NCBI RefSeq assembly: GCF_000243415.2
Contig: NZ_KI912270.1
Location: forward strand, 3,844,001-3,908,000
DNA: 64,000 nucleotides
DNA from: Mycolicibacterium tusciae JS617
GTDB taxonomy: Bacteria > Actinomycetota > Actinomycetes > Mycobacteriales > Mycobacteriaceae
Reading direction: 5' to 3'
The position numbers and the translations under genes were made by a program. Positions 1 to 8,684 of this stretch are shown here, piece after piece (position 1 is the first letter of the stretch; each line of letters begins with the position of its first letter). A model generated the notes under the pieces. It saw only the letters and a list, made by a program, of their open reading frames with translations, was not told the DNA's origin and did not search any database.

Positions 1-685
1 GCTCGGCCAGGATCTGCGACTTGTGAGCGAAACCGTCGGGCTCGGACGTGAAGTTGGTGTACTGCGCGTACTTCGCGGCGATGCGCAACGTCACCTTCTC
101 ACCACCGCCTGCGATCCACATCGGTGGTCCGCCGTCTTGCAACGGCTTCGGAGCGACGATCGCACCGTCGACTTGATAGTGCTTGCCGTCGAGGCTGACC
201 CGCCCGTCGCGCCAGGCGTCGCGCATGATCCGGACGCCCTCGTCGAGCTTGCCGAGCCGAACGCCGGCTGACGGAAACCCGTAGCCGTATGCCTTCCATT
301 CGTGCTCGTACCAACCGCCGCCGATACCCATCTGCACCCGGCCCCCCGAGATGATGTCCGCCGTCGCGGCCACCTTGGCCAGATAGACCGGGTTGCGGTA
401 GCCCATCGCGGTACACATCTGGCCGAGCTTGATCCGCGATGTGGTTGCGGCGTAGGCCGACATCAGCGACCACGCCTCGTGCGTCGCCTCGTCCGTCGGC
501 ACCGGCACGGTGTGGAAGTGGTCGTACACCCACAGCGAATCCCACGCGCCGCCGCCGGCCGAGCCGGCAATCGAGCTCTGATCGGCGTACGTAGCCAGGT
601 CCCGCATGACCGGCCACTGCTGATCCGGCGGAATGTCAACGAGATCGAGTCGCCAGCCCTGCGGGATGAACAGTCCAAAGCGCAT
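1..685 (-). CDS. LLM-class F420-dependent oxidoreductase (3' end outside window)
   Basis: The reading frame starts at the ATG complementary to 683-685 (MRFGLFIPQGWRLDLV) and runs off the left edge, so about 228 residues are visible. The beta-1 strand MRFGLFIPQGW, the segment YRNPVYLAKVAATADIISGGR and the following MGIGGGWYEHEW are characteristic of luciferase-like (TIM-barrel) monooxygenases that use the deazaflavin F420 in mycobacteria. The substrate cannot be told. It lies just downstream of, and on the same strand as, the amidase. The family call is secure; the C-terminus is missing because of the window edge. Confidence 0.85.
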   Translation of the reverse strand, partial: MRFGLFIPQGWRLDLVDIPPDQQWPVMRDLATYADQSSIAGSAGGGAWDSLWVYDHFHTVPVPTDEATHEAWSLMSAYAATTSRIKLGQMCTAMGYRNPVYLAKVAATADIISGGRVQMGIGGGWYEHEWKAYGYGFPSAGVRLGKLDEGVRIMRDAWRDGRVSLDGKHYQVDGAIVAPKPLQDGGPPMWIAGGGEKVTLRIAAKYAQYTNFTSEPDGFAHKSQILAE

Positions 686-696
686 GGCTTGCAACT

Positions 697-2100
697 CTAT
701 GCAATCAGCGGTGGCGGACGCCATCCTCCAAGAGCCGCTTCGAGGTGACCGGCCACCGCGAGCGCGGTCGCGTCTTGGAAAGGTCTCGCCACGACCTGCA
801 CGCCGACGGGCAACCCCTCCTTCGAGGTGCCGCAGCGGACGACGGCCGCCGGCCAACCGGTCAGGTTGTGCGCCATCAGATGCGAGAAGTCGCGGATCTC
901 CACGAGTCCGTGGTGGTGGGGCTTGGCGGCGGTCGGCATCGCGGGGCCGATGATCACGTCGTAATCGGCCATGAATTCGAGCATTTCGATTCGGTAGTTG
1001 TCGATGTCGGTCAGCCGGGCGCGCGCTTCGGTCAGCGAGAAATCGACCAATCGCGCTTGGGCGAGGAACTCGGCGAGTTCCTCGGACGGATCGGTCGCAC
1101 CGATCGCCGCCAGATCCGCTTCGAATCCTTGACCACGGTCGCCGCCGAGGAACACGGACTCCCACAACAGGTCGATCGTGCGTCCGAGGCACAGCGGCGC
1201 ATTGTGCTCGACGACGCCGACGACGCCCGTCAGCGCCCGAACGGCGTCACCCACGACGGCGGCGATGTCGTCGTCCGGTGGCGAGATGCCGTCGTCGAGA
1301 TATGTGGCAACACGAAGGCCGGCCAGGTCGACGTCGGCCGGGTGGCCGAGCGGCGCGGGCACCGCATAGGGGTCGCGCAGATCCGGGCCGTTCATGATCG
1401 ACAGGCCGAGAAACAGATCCGGCACCGACCGAGCGAGCGGGCCGTAGCAGTTGAACGGGCCGAAGATGCCAAGCGCATCACCGAAGACACTGCCGGTCCG
1501 CGGGATTCGGCCGTGAGTGGGCTTGAGCCCCGCGATTCCGGTGTTGTGGGACGGCTGTCTGATGCTGCCGCCGCCGTCGGACCCAACGCTCAGCGCGGCG
1601 CCGCCTGCGGACACCAGGGCCGCGGAGCCGCCGCTGCTGCCGCCCGGTGTTCGCGACAGATCGAACGGATTGTTGGTGCGGCCGTAGAGGTTGTTGTTCG
1701 ATTCGCCGCCGCGGCCCATCTCGGGAACGTTGGTGAGACCGAGCACGATGGCGCCTTCGGCGCGCAGCCGCGACACCGCGGTCGCGTCACCTTCGGCGGT
1801 GGCCCGCAGCACCGGACTGCCGCCGGAGCATTCGAGTCCGGCGACGTGCATGACGTCCTTGACCACCACCGGCAGCCCATGCGCCCGGCCAACCGGAGCA
1901 CCGCGGGCGACACGGGCGTCAGCGGCGTCTGCGGCGGCCAGGCACTGCTGCGGATCGACGGCCTGCACGAGCGCGTTTAGCGCGGGATTGACCGCGTCGA
2001 TGCGCGCGAGGTGTGCCTCGATGACCTCCCGGCAAGACACCGTCCCGCCTGCCATCAGCGCCACCAGCTGGTGGGCCGGCAGCTGGCAGAGATCGGTCAT
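697..2100 (-). CDS. Amidase-signature family amidase
   Basis: This 467-residue protein belongs to the amidase signature family, which hydrolyses carboxamides by a Ser-cisSer-Lys triad. The triad is visible: Lys81 in VVVKD, Ser155 in GGSSGGSAA and Ser179 in GSDGGGSIR, with the 24-residue Ser-Ser spacing typical of the family. The length is normal for a stand-alone amidase (GatA-like fold). No GatB/GatC partner is nearby, so a catabolic amidase acting on small aliphatic or aryl amides is more likely than a tRNA amidotransferase subunit. It may be co-transcribed with the LLM oxidoreductase 11 bp downstream. The substrate is unknown. Confidence 0.9.
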   Translation of the reverse strand: MTDLCQLPAHQLVALMAGGTVSCREVIEAHLARIDAVNPALNALVQAVDPQQCLAAADAADARVARGAPVGRAHGLPVVVKDVMHVAGLECSGGSPVLRATAEGDATAVSRLRAEGAIVLGLTNVPEMGRGGESNNNLYGRTNNPFDLSRTPGGSSGGSAALVSAGGAALSVGSDGGGSIRQPSHNTGIAGLKPTHGRIPRTGSVFGDALGIFGPFNCYGPLARSVPDLFLGLSIMNGPDLRDPYAVPAPLGHPADVDLAGLRVATYLDDGISPPDDDIAAVVGDAVRALTGVVGVVEHNAPLCLGRTIDLLWESVFLGGDRGQGFEADLAAIGATDPSEELAEFLAQARLVDFSLTEARARLTDIDNYRIEMLEFMADYDVIIGPAMPTAAKPHHHGLVEIRDFSHLMAHNLTGWPAAVVRCGTSKEGLPVGVQVVARPFQDATALAVAGHLEAALGGWRPPPLIA

Positions 2101-2235
2101 GCTCGCTCGTCTCGGTATTCCGGCGCGGTTCGAGTCGAAGTGTCCACCAGAAACCCGGTGGTCGGGGCGTTATCAGGCTGCAACGACGACATCTTCTGAT
2201 CGGTATCGCCCAACGCATGTGGGTGTTATATGGTG

Positions 2236-2266
2236 TGCATCACATGTCGACAACTCATGTGATGCA
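2236..2266. promoter_or_regulatory. 11-bp perfect inverted repeat upstream of small membrane protein
   Basis: TGCATCACATG (2236-2246) is repeated in inverted orientation as CATGTGATGCA (2256-2266), separated by 9 nt. A TATAT hexamer-like -10 at about 2227-2231 precedes it and an AAAGGAGG ribosome binding site follows at 2273-2280. It may be a repressor operator covering the start of transcription or a 5'-UTR hairpin. I cannot distinguish these. Confidence 0.6.
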
Positions 2267-2285
2267 AGCCACAAAGGAGGCGATT

Positions 2286-2495
2286 GTGGTCCGTGACCAG
2301 ATGACGGGGTTGGAATCGCACCCGGTTCATACCCGCGCCGACCACCACGTTCGCTGGTTTTACGTCCTGCTGCTCGTCGTGATCGCGATAGCCGCGATCG
2401 CGGGCATCGTCAGCACCATGGCGATGGGGCAGCCACAGGTGGCGTTCGTCATCGGCCTCGTGGCCGTGGCGTTCTTCTCCCGGATCGGGTGCTGA
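2286..2495 (+). CDS. Small membrane protein, 69 aa
   Basis: I do not recognise a family. The GTG at 2286 is chosen because AAAGGAGG (2273-2280) ends 5 nt before it. The in-frame ATGs further upstream would place the inverted repeat at 2236-2266 and this Shine-Dalgarno sequence inside the coding region. The protein has a short polar N-terminus (about 22 residues, His-rich), then two hydrophobic segments (WFYVLLLVVIAIAAIAGIV and VAFVIGLVAVAFFSRIG), so a two-helix membrane hairpin is predicted. It may be a stress or envelope microprotein controlled by the upstream inverted repeat. Confidence 0.65.
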   Translation: MVRDQMTGLESHPVHTRADHHVRWFYVLLLVVIAIAAIAGIVSTMAMGQPQVAFVIGLVAVAFFSRIGC

Positions 2496-2539
2496 CGTTC
2501 GTCAGACCCGCGTGACGGTGTCGGGACTAGCCTGGCGGC

Positions 2540-2965
2540 ATGGCCCTCTCCAAGGAAGAACGCGAACAATTTCTGGCCGAACCCCACGTCGGGGCACTCT
2601 CGGTGAGCGCGGGCGACAAGCGCGGACCGCTCACCGTGCCGATCTGGTATCAGTACAGTCCCGGCGGTGAGCCATGGGTGCACACCGGCGCCGGCTCGCG
2701 GAAGCACCGCCTGATCGAGTCGCAGGGGGAATTCACCCTGATGTGTCAGCGCCTCGAGCCGACGGTGCGCTACGTCGCGGTCGACGGGCCGGTCAGCCGC
2801 ATCGAACCGGCCACCGACGAACAGCTCGTCGAGATGGTCAAGCGCTACCTACCGCCCGAGAAGGTCGACGGCTATCTCGAATTCGCACGGCGCGAGCACG
2901 GTGACGGCGTGGCCATCTACATGAAGCCCCAGCATTGGCTGTCGGCCGATCTCGGATCGGTTTAG
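2540..2965 (+). CDS. PPOX-class split beta-barrel F420/FMN-binding protein
   Basis: The 141-residue protein has the pyridoxamine-5'-phosphate-oxidase fold expected of the mycobacterial flavin/deazaflavin oxidoreductase (FDOR-B) group. Visible are the strand LSVSAGDKRGPLTVPIWYQY, the phosphate-contacting segment AGSRKHRLIE, and RYVAVDGPVSRIEP. Such proteins bind F420, FMN or haem degradation products, and function cannot be fixed from sequence. Its stop codon interlocks with the convergent acyl-CoA synthetase stop (TTAG over 2962-2965), so no terminator separates them. Confidence 0.8.
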   Translation: MALSKEEREQFLAEPHVGALSVSAGDKRGPLTVPIWYQYSPGGEPWVHTGAGSRKHRLIESQGEFTLMCQRLEPTVRYVAVDGPVSRIEPATDEQLVEMVKRYLPPEKVDGYLEFARREHGDGVAIYMKPQHWLSADLGSV

Positions 2966-4443
2966 CGCGGCGCATAGAGCGCGGCCACCGCGGGCAGGCT
3001 GACCTTCAGCGCCGGGTTGCGCGGCAGACCATTGACGACGGTGAATGCCACCGGAACGTGGTAGACCGGTAACTCCCGGCGGACCAGTTCGGCGAGTTCG
3101 TCGTCGGATGGCGGCCGGGCTCCCGGTGTCAGCTCGATGGCCGCGAACGGCACTTCCCCCAGTCGGGTATCGGGCACGCCGACGACACAGGCGTCACGCA
3201 CGGCGGGGTGTGAAATCAACACGCGCCGAACACTTTCGGGCAGGATTTTGAATCCTCCGCGGTTGATCGCGCCGTCGGCCCGACCATGCAGATAGACAAA
3301 GCCGTCGGCGTCGATCGAGGCGATGTCCGTGGTGCGTATCCAGTCGGGACCGATAGGGGCCACCTTTGCTTCGAGCAGTCCCTGCTCGCCGGCAGGCAAT
3401 TCCGCACCGGTGTCCGGGTTGACGACCCGTACCCGGGTGTCGGGCAGCGGCCTACCCACACTGTGGCGCTTGGATTCACCGAACTCCTCGATGACATCCG
3501 GGGTCCATGCGCATAGCGAGCCGGCGAACTCCGTTGCCCCATAGGCCAACCGGATCGGGATGCCGAAGTGCTTCTCGAATTCGTCGCGGGTCTCGGGGTC
3601 GAGCGGACCCGAGGCGCTGATCAGAAATTCCAGCGACGCCAGATCCTCTTTGGCCACTGCGGCGTCAAGTAGCATGCGGACGACTGCGGGCTGCACGCCG
3701 GAACGCGTGATGCCGTGCGCCTTCACCGCGCCCACGAATCCGTCGACGGAGAATCGCTCGAGCATCACCATCCGCCTGGCGTTGTACACACCGGCGACCA
3801 GCTGGCAGACACCGATACCACCGAACTGCCAGTAGGCCAGCTCAGGTGGCGCATCCGATGGCGCGGCCTCGCCGCTGGTCACGCTGAACACCGTCCGCTC
3901 CAGCACCGGCGTCATGATCGCTTGACGCTTGGGTGGGCCAGTCGTGCCACTGGTCAGAATCTGTAGTGCCACACCGGGTTCCACCGCTGCATGACGACGG
4001 GATTCGTCGCGTCGCTCGAGCCCCTCGACCGGTACCACGGTGGGATCGGTCAGCGAGATTGCGACGCCCGCGCAGCCGACCCGCCTGCACGCGGCGATGA
4101 CTTCGTCAGTCCAGTCCTCGCGATCGGCGACGACCGCAGACAATTCCAGCTTCTCGATGTCACGGCCGATCGACTCGGGCGACTGGAAGGAGTAGATCAT
4201 CGACACCGGCCGGCCGGCAGCTAGGAAGCCGATGATCGCCCCGGCGTGCTGAAGACGGTTGCGGACCACGAGGCCGACGGGCGCACTATCGGCGACCCCA
4301 CCGCGACGCAGCAGATCGGCGATCGCAACACCGTACGCGGCGACCTCGTCCCCGGAATACCACCGACCGCCGAACTCGATGCACTGGCGATCGCCGTAGC
4401 TCGCCAGACCTTCGGCGAACAGTTCAGTGAAGCTCTCGGGCAT
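2962..4443 (-). CDS. AMP-dependent acyl-CoA synthetase/ligase
   Basis: This 493-residue member of the ANL adenylate-forming superfamily would activate a carboxylic acid as acyl-AMP and then as a CoA thioester. The P-loop-like motif LTSGTTGPPKR (near residue 163), YGATEF (A5), RTTDIASID (A7 region) and a C-terminal HGRADGAINRGGFKI hinge followed by a small domain ending in NPALKVS are present. The Lys of A10 is in that last segment. It is somewhat short for a FadD and the acyl specificity is unknown. The TetR gene upstream is on the same strand, 52 bp away. Confidence 0.88.
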   Translation of the reverse strand: MPESFTELFAEGLASYGDRQCIEFGGRWYSGDEVAAYGVAIADLLRRGGVADSAPVGLVVRNRLQHAGAIIGFLAAGRPVSMIYSFQSPESIGRDIEKLELSAVVADREDWTDEVIAACRRVGCAGVAISLTDPTVVPVEGLERRDESRRHAAVEPGVALQILTSGTTGPPKRQAIMTPVLERTVFSVTSGEAAPSDAPPELAYWQFGGIGVCQLVAGVYNARRMVMLERFSVDGFVGAVKAHGITRSGVQPAVVRMLLDAAVAKEDLASLEFLISASGPLDPETRDEFEKHFGIPIRLAYGATEFAGSLCAWTPDVIEEFGESKRHSVGRPLPDTRVRVVNPDTGAELPAGEQGLLEAKVAPIGPDWIRTTDIASIDADGFVYLHGRADGAINRGGFKILPESVRRVLISHPAVRDACVVGVPDTRLGEVPFAAIELTPGARPPSDDELAELVRRELPVYHVPVAFTVVNGLPRNPALKVSLPAVAALYAPR

Positions 4444-4495
4444 TCCGTCAATCTAGCGAGTGCCGCACATGGGTACGCCTCCCGGCTGTTGCGGC

Positions 4496-5041
4496 TCAAA
4501 GCCCCAGCGCAGCCATGGCACCGTCGACGGTCGCGCGGCGCAACTCGTCATGGTCGGCGTCCGGGAACTGAAGGCAGCAATCCTGTAACCCCCCGAACGC
4601 GATGACTGCGCGGGTTGACTGCTCGAGAGTCGGCCTGCTGCCGAACACCAACTTGCTCAGTCGCTCGCGCCACGCCAGCATCCGGTCGATCAGGCCGAGG
4701 TCGGCGAGTGTGGTGAGTTCAGAGACGATGAGGAGCAGGTCGGCGCGATGTTTGTAGTGAAAATCGAAGTAACCTTCGAGCAACTGCCGCGGCGTCGCAC
4801 GTTTGGACCCGCGCAGCTTCTCGCGCGTGGTGACGAACTCCTCGCCTTCGTCGATCAGCGGCTGCAGGATGCTACGGACGAGGTCCTCGCGCGAGCCGAA
4901 GTGGTAGTACAGCGCGGGTTTCGTGATGCCCAGCTGGTTCGCGATGTCCTGGAGGCTGGTGCGCTGCACTCCCCGCTGGGCGAACAGTTCACGGGCCACA
5001 CCCTGGATCCGTGTCCTCGTATCCGACGGGAGCCTCGCCAC
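4496..5041 (-). CDS. TetR/AcrR family regulator
   Basis: The 181-residue protein has an N-terminal helix-turn-helix, TSLQDIANQLGITKPALYYHFGSREDLV (residues 28-55), a classical TetR DNA-binding domain, and a variable C-terminal ligand domain. It is transcribed divergently from the FAD monooxygenase at 5118. The 76-bp intergenic region holds two oppositely oriented palindromic sites, so it very probably represses itself and the monooxygenase. It may also affect the downstream acyl-CoA synthetase through the shared transcript. Confidence 0.92.
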   Translation of the reverse strand: MARLPSDTRTRIQGVARELFAQRGVQRTSLQDIANQLGITKPALYYHFGSREDLVRSILQPLIDEGEEFVTTREKLRGSKRATPRQLLEGYFDFHYKHRADLLLIVSELTTLADLGLIDRMLAWRERLSKLVFGSRPTLEQSTRAVIAFGGLQDCCLQFPDADHDELRRATVDGAMAALGL

Positions 5042-5054
5042 GTGGCCACCCTAA

Positions 5055-5109
5055 CTTACTTAACGATTGGTAGGCTCCGATGTAGCGCACTTACCGACCG
5101 TTAAGTAAG
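5055..5109. promoter_or_regulatory. Twin TetR operator in divergent promoter
   Basis: Two inverted copies of a 20-bp element face each other: CTTACTTAACGATTGGTAGG (5055-5074) and CTTACCGACCGTTAAGTAAG (5090-5109). Their outer 11 bp are perfectly complementary (CTTACTTAACG and CGTTAAGTAAG). Each copy is itself an imperfect CTTAC...GTAAG palindrome, as expected for TetR dimer sites. They lie between the TetR start (5041) and the monooxygenase start (5118). Confidence 0.75.
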
Positions 5110-5117
5110 GACAAATC

Positions 5118-6386
5118 GTGAGAATACTCATTCAGGGTGCGAGCATCGCCGGACCGGTCCTCGCGTATTGGCTGACACAGTCCGGACACAACGTGACCGT
5201 CGTCGAGCGGGCACCCGGACTGCGCAAGACAGGCGGGCACGCCATCGACCTCTTCCGTCCGGCGATGGAGATTTCGGAACGAATGGGTGTCCTGCCGCGC
5301 ATCGAGGCACGCGCCACAGGCACCGCGATCCTGATGGCGCACCGTCCGTGGTCGTCACGTCCGGCCCGGATCGACTACCTGAAGCTTGAAAAAACCATGT
5401 CGGACCGGCACGTCGAGATCATGCGGGACGACCTCAGCGAGATCTACTACGACGCCGCCCGCGACGACGTCGAGTACATCTTCGGCGATCACATCGTGTC
5501 GATCTCGGGCGACGGCGACGTGACGTTCGCCCACACCGCTGAGCGACGATTCGACGTCGTCATCGGGGCGGACGGATTGCATTCGGGCGTGCGCCAACTC
5601 GTGTTCGGCGATGTTCCGCAGCGCTTTCTCGGCGGGTATCTGGCGGTGGTCTCTGTCCCGAAATCATTGGCGCACAACGGCGAGATGACGGGATATTTTG
5701 AGCCAAACCGAGTGGCGATGGTGTACACCGCCGACCACCTTGACGATGCGCGGGCGGTGTTCATGTTCCGGCCGAAGTCGGCGTTGGATTTCGACCACCG
5801 CAATGTGGAACGGCAGAAAGATCAACTCCGCGCCGCCTTCGCAGGCACATCGGCCGAGGTCGATACCTGGCTCGATGAGTTGGGACGCACGCCGACCTTC
5901 TATTTCGACGCGATCACCCAATTGGAGATGGCCGAGTGGTCACGCGGTCGCGTCACTCTGGTCGGCGATGCCGGCTATTGCCCCGGCCCCGCGGTGGGCG
6001 GCAGTACCAGCCTCGCGGTGTACGGCGCGTACGTGCTTGCCTGTGAACTCGCCCGAGCGGGCGGCGATTACACCGAGGCCTTTGCCGCCTACGAACGCAC
6101 GATGATGCCGTCCGTGCTGGGCAGCCGAACGTTGGCCAGAACCAATGCGAAGACGATCGTGCCCGGTTCCCACTTGGGCTTGCGGGCACTGGTCGGCGTC
6201 GCGCGCACAATCTCGTTGATGCCGCTGGGCGTCACCCGATCGCTGGCCCGGCTCAATAGCAGAGGTGTGCGGCTCTACGACACGATGCCGCTGCCCAGCT
6301 TTCACGTCACGCAGCCGACGAACACGTTGAGCACCCCGTCGAGCGGCGCCAGATACGACAGCCGCCTACCGTCGGGCGAGACCTGA
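5118..6386 (+). CDS. FAD-dependent aromatic/hydroxylating monooxygenase
   Basis: The 422-residue protein is a group A flavoprotein monooxygenase (PHBH/UbiH/TetX type). The N-terminal dinucleotide-binding fold ILIQGASIAGPVLAYWL (GxSxAG, a common variant of GxGxxG) with the acidic strand end VVERA is at residues 3-33. The DG-type motif DVVIGADGLHSGVR lies near residue 150, and the FAD ribityl motif GDAGYCPGPAVGGSTS near 285. It would hydroxylate an unknown small, probably aromatic or polyketide-like substrate using NAD(P)H and O2. It is divergent from its likely TetR regulator. Confidence 0.88.
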   Translation: MRILIQGASIAGPVLAYWLTQSGHNVTVVERAPGLRKTGGHAIDLFRPAMEISERMGVLPRIEARATGTAILMAHRPWSSRPARIDYLKLEKTMSDRHVEIMRDDLSEIYYDAARDDVEYIFGDHIVSISGDGDVTFAHTAERRFDVVIGADGLHSGVRQLVFGDVPQRFLGGYLAVVSVPKSLAHNGEMTGYFEPNRVAMVYTADHLDDARAVFMFRPKSALDFDHRNVERQKDQLRAAFAGTSAEVDTWLDELGRTPTFYFDAITQLEMAEWSRGRVTLVGDAGYCPGPAVGGSTSLAVYGAYVLACELARAGGDYTEAFAAYERTMMPSVLGSRTLARTNAKTIVPGSHLGLRALVGVARTISLMPLGVTRSLARLNSRGVRLYDTMPLPSFHVTQPTNTLSTPSSGARYDSRLPSGET

Positions 6387-6487
6387 GCCGACGCTCGTTG
6401 CGGGTTACCGACCAGCACTTCAAGTGGAATGAGCGGCGGTTCTGCCATCGAAGTATCGTCATACTGATTTGGCGACAGACGCGAAAA

Positions 6488-6514
6488 CCCCCGAAAGTCA
6501 GGCGGTTTCGGGGG
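6488..6514 (-). terminator. Intrinsic terminator of the fadA-fadB transcript
   Basis: CCCCCGAAA (6488-6496) and TTTCGGGGG (6506-6514) form a perfect 9-bp stem with a 9-nt loop. Read on the minus strand the stem is followed by TTTTCGC, giving a short U-tract 22 bp after the fadB stop. The convergent monooxygenase may use the same hairpin. Confidence 0.8.
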
Positions 6515-6535
6515 CGTTCGCGACTGCTCGGGGGA

Positions 6536-8680
6536 CTAGAGCAGCGACTTCGGCGGGTTGAACCGGTCGCCGTACCTGGCCGCCAACTCCTTGGCGCGGG
6601 CGACAAACGCTTCCTTGCCCACTCCGAGGGCGCCCTGGTAGCCGACGATGAACTGCGCGCTGCCTCCGGTGTACGGCGGGAACCCGATGCCCATGATCGA
6701 ACCGATGTTGGCGTCGGCCGTCGACGTGAGCACGCCCTCGTCGAGACACTTCTGGGTCTCCAGCGCCTCGGCGAACAACATGCGGTCGATCATGTCCTGG
6801 AACGGGATATCGGTGCTGCCGGAGTTGAAGGCCTCCGCCAGCCCCGGCCACAGACCGGTGCGCTTACCGTCGACGTATTCATAGAAGCCGGCACCCTTCA
6901 GTCGCGACGGCCGCTCGAGTTCGATCATCTTCTCGACGACGGCCTCGGCCGGGTGCGGCGTGTAGGTGCCGCCCTCGTCCTCGACACCCTTACGAGAGGC
7001 GACCGCGATCTTGTGCATCAGCTCGAGGTTGAGCTCGTCGGACAGCTGCAGCGGCGGCGCGGGATACCCGGCCTGGCTGCCTGCCTGCTCGATGCTGGCC
7101 GCCGCGACACCCTCGCCGAGCATGGCCAGCGCCTCGTTGACGAACGTGCCGATGACGCGGCTGGTGAAGAAGCCGCGGCTGTCGTTCACCACGATCGGCG
7201 TCTTGCCGATGGCCAGCGTGTAATCGAACACACGGGCCAGTGCCTCGTCAGAGGTCTTCTCGCCCTTGATGATCTCGACCAACGGCATCTTGTCGACGGG
7301 TGAGAAGAAGTGAATGCCGATGAAGTCCTCCTGGCGCTTCACGCCGGCCGCGAGACCGGTGATCGGCAGCGTGGAGGTGTTCGAGCCGAGCAGCGCGTTC
7401 GGCTCGACGATGTCCTCGATCTCCTGAAACACCTTGTGCTTCAGCTCAACCGACTCGAACACGGCCTCGATGACGAAGTCGACGCCCTTGAAGTCTGCGG
7501 CGTCGGCGGTCGGCGTGATCCGGGCCAGCAACGCGTCGGATTTCTCCTGCGTGGTCTTGCCCCGCTCGAGCGCCTTGGCTTCCAGCTTCTCCGAGTAGCC
7601 CTTACCCTTGTCGGCCGCTTCCTGCGAGACGTCCTTGAGGACGACGTCGAAACCGGCCTTGGCCGAGACATAGGCGATGCCTGCGCCCATCATGCCCGCG
7701 CCGAGCACGCCGATCTTCTTGATCTCCTGCTTGGCGATGCCGTCGGGCCGCGAACCGCCGCCGTTGATGTGTTGCAGGTCAAGGAAGAACGCCTGGATCA
7801 TGTTCTTGGCGGTCTGGCCGGTGACCAGCGACGTGAAGTAGCGGCTTTCGATACGGCTGGCGGTGTCGAAGTCCACCTGCGCGCCCTCGACGGCCGCATC
7901 CAGGATGGCCCGCGGGGCGGGCATCGGCGCACCCTTGAGTTGCTTGCGCAGCAGCGCCGGGAACGACGGCAGGATGCCCGCCAGACCCGGGCTGCTCGGT
8001 GTGCCGCCGGGCATCTTGTAGCCCTTGGCATCCCACGGCTGGGTGTGGCTATCGGGGTTGGCTTTTATCCACGCCTTGGCGGCGGGCACCAATTCGTCGA
8101 CGGTCGGCAGCACCTCGTCGACCAGACCGATGTCCTTCGCCTTGCCCGGCTTGAAGCGCGTGCCCTGGCTCAGCACCTCCATGAACGCCTGCTGGATACC
8201 GAACATGCGCACCGAGCGGGCGACGCCGCCGCCGCCGGGCAGCAGGCCCAGCGTCACCTCGGGGAAGCCGACGACCGCGCCGGGTACGTCGGCGATGATC
8301 CGGTGGTGGCACGCCAGCGCGATCTCTAGGCCACCGCCGAGAGCCGCACCGTTGATGGCGGCCACGACGGGCTTGCCGAGCGTCTCGAGCTTGCGCAGGT
8401 CGGCCTTGACGGCTTCGACCATGCTGAAGGCCTCGCCAGCGTTCTCCGGGCCCAGCTTGATCATGCCCTTGAGGTCACCGCCCGCGAAGAAGGTCTTCTT
8501 CGCGCTGGCGATGACGACGCCGGTGATCGAATCCTTTTCGGAGACAAGCCGTTCTACGGCGTTGTGCATTGACTCCTGGTAGTGCTCGTTCATCACATTC
8601 GCCGAGCCGGTGGGGTCGTCCAACGTCAGGGTGACGATGCCGTCGGCATCCTTGTCCCACGCAATGGTGTTCTCTGCCAT
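6536..8680 (-). CDS. fadB: FadB: enoyl-CoA hydratase / 3-hydroxyacyl-CoA dehydrogenase
   Basis: This is the bifunctional beta-oxidation enzyme (714 residues from the ATG at 8680). The crotonase domain (about 1-200) shows the oxyanion and catalytic region GAALGGGLEIALACH with Glu119 and GFPEVTLGLLPGGGG with Glu141. The NAD-binding domain begins at GVLGAGMMGAGIAY (about residue 325) and contains the catalytic segment IGIHFFSPVDKM. The ATG at 8680 is preferred over an upstream ATG at 8713, which lies inside fadA; GAGAGGG precedes it. It lies 4 bp after the fadA stop, so both are one operon, matching M. tuberculosis Rv0859-Rv0860. The terminator is at 6488-6514. Confidence 0.95.
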   Translation of the reverse strand: MAENTIAWDKDADGIVTLTLDDPTGSANVMNEHYQESMHNAVERLVSEKDSITGVVIASAKKTFFAGGDLKGMIKLGPENAGEAFSMVEAVKADLRKLETLGKPVVAAINGAALGGGLEIALACHHRIIADVPGAVVGFPEVTLGLLPGGGGVARSVRMFGIQQAFMEVLSQGTRFKPGKAKDIGLVDEVLPTVDELVPAAKAWIKANPDSHTQPWDAKGYKMPGGTPSSPGLAGILPSFPALLRKQLKGAPMPAPRAILDAAVEGAQVDFDTASRIESRYFTSLVTGQTAKNMIQAFFLDLQHINGGGSRPDGIAKQEIKKIGVLGAGMMGAGIAYVSAKAGFDVVLKDVSQEAADKGKGYSEKLEAKALERGKTTQEKSDALLARITPTADAADFKGVDFVIEAVFESVELKHKVFQEIEDIVEPNALLGSNTSTLPITGLAAGVKRQEDFIGIHFFSPVDKMPLVEIIKGEKTSDEALARVFDYTLAIGKTPIVVNDSRGFFTSRVIGTFVNEALAMLGEGVAAASIEQAGSQAGYPAPPLQLSDELNLELMHKIAVASRKGVEDEGGTYTPHPAEAVVEKMIELERPSRLKGAGFYEYVDGKRTGLWPGLAEAFNSGSTDIPFQDMIDRMLFAEALETQKCLDEGVLTSTADANIGSIMGIGFPPYTGGSAQFIVGYQGALGVGKEAFVARAKELAARYGDRFNPPKSLL

Positions 8681-8684
8681 GGTC

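Noticed and set aside
745..1980. Long open frame opposite the amidase gene
   Set aside because: It is a shadow of the amidase, caused by high GC; the opposite strand has the full catalytic triad and normal family motifs.
7310..8329. Long open frame antisense to fadB
   Set aside because: The fadB strand carries all crotonase and dehydrogenase motifs; the antisense protein is arginine- and leucine-rich with no recognisable fold.
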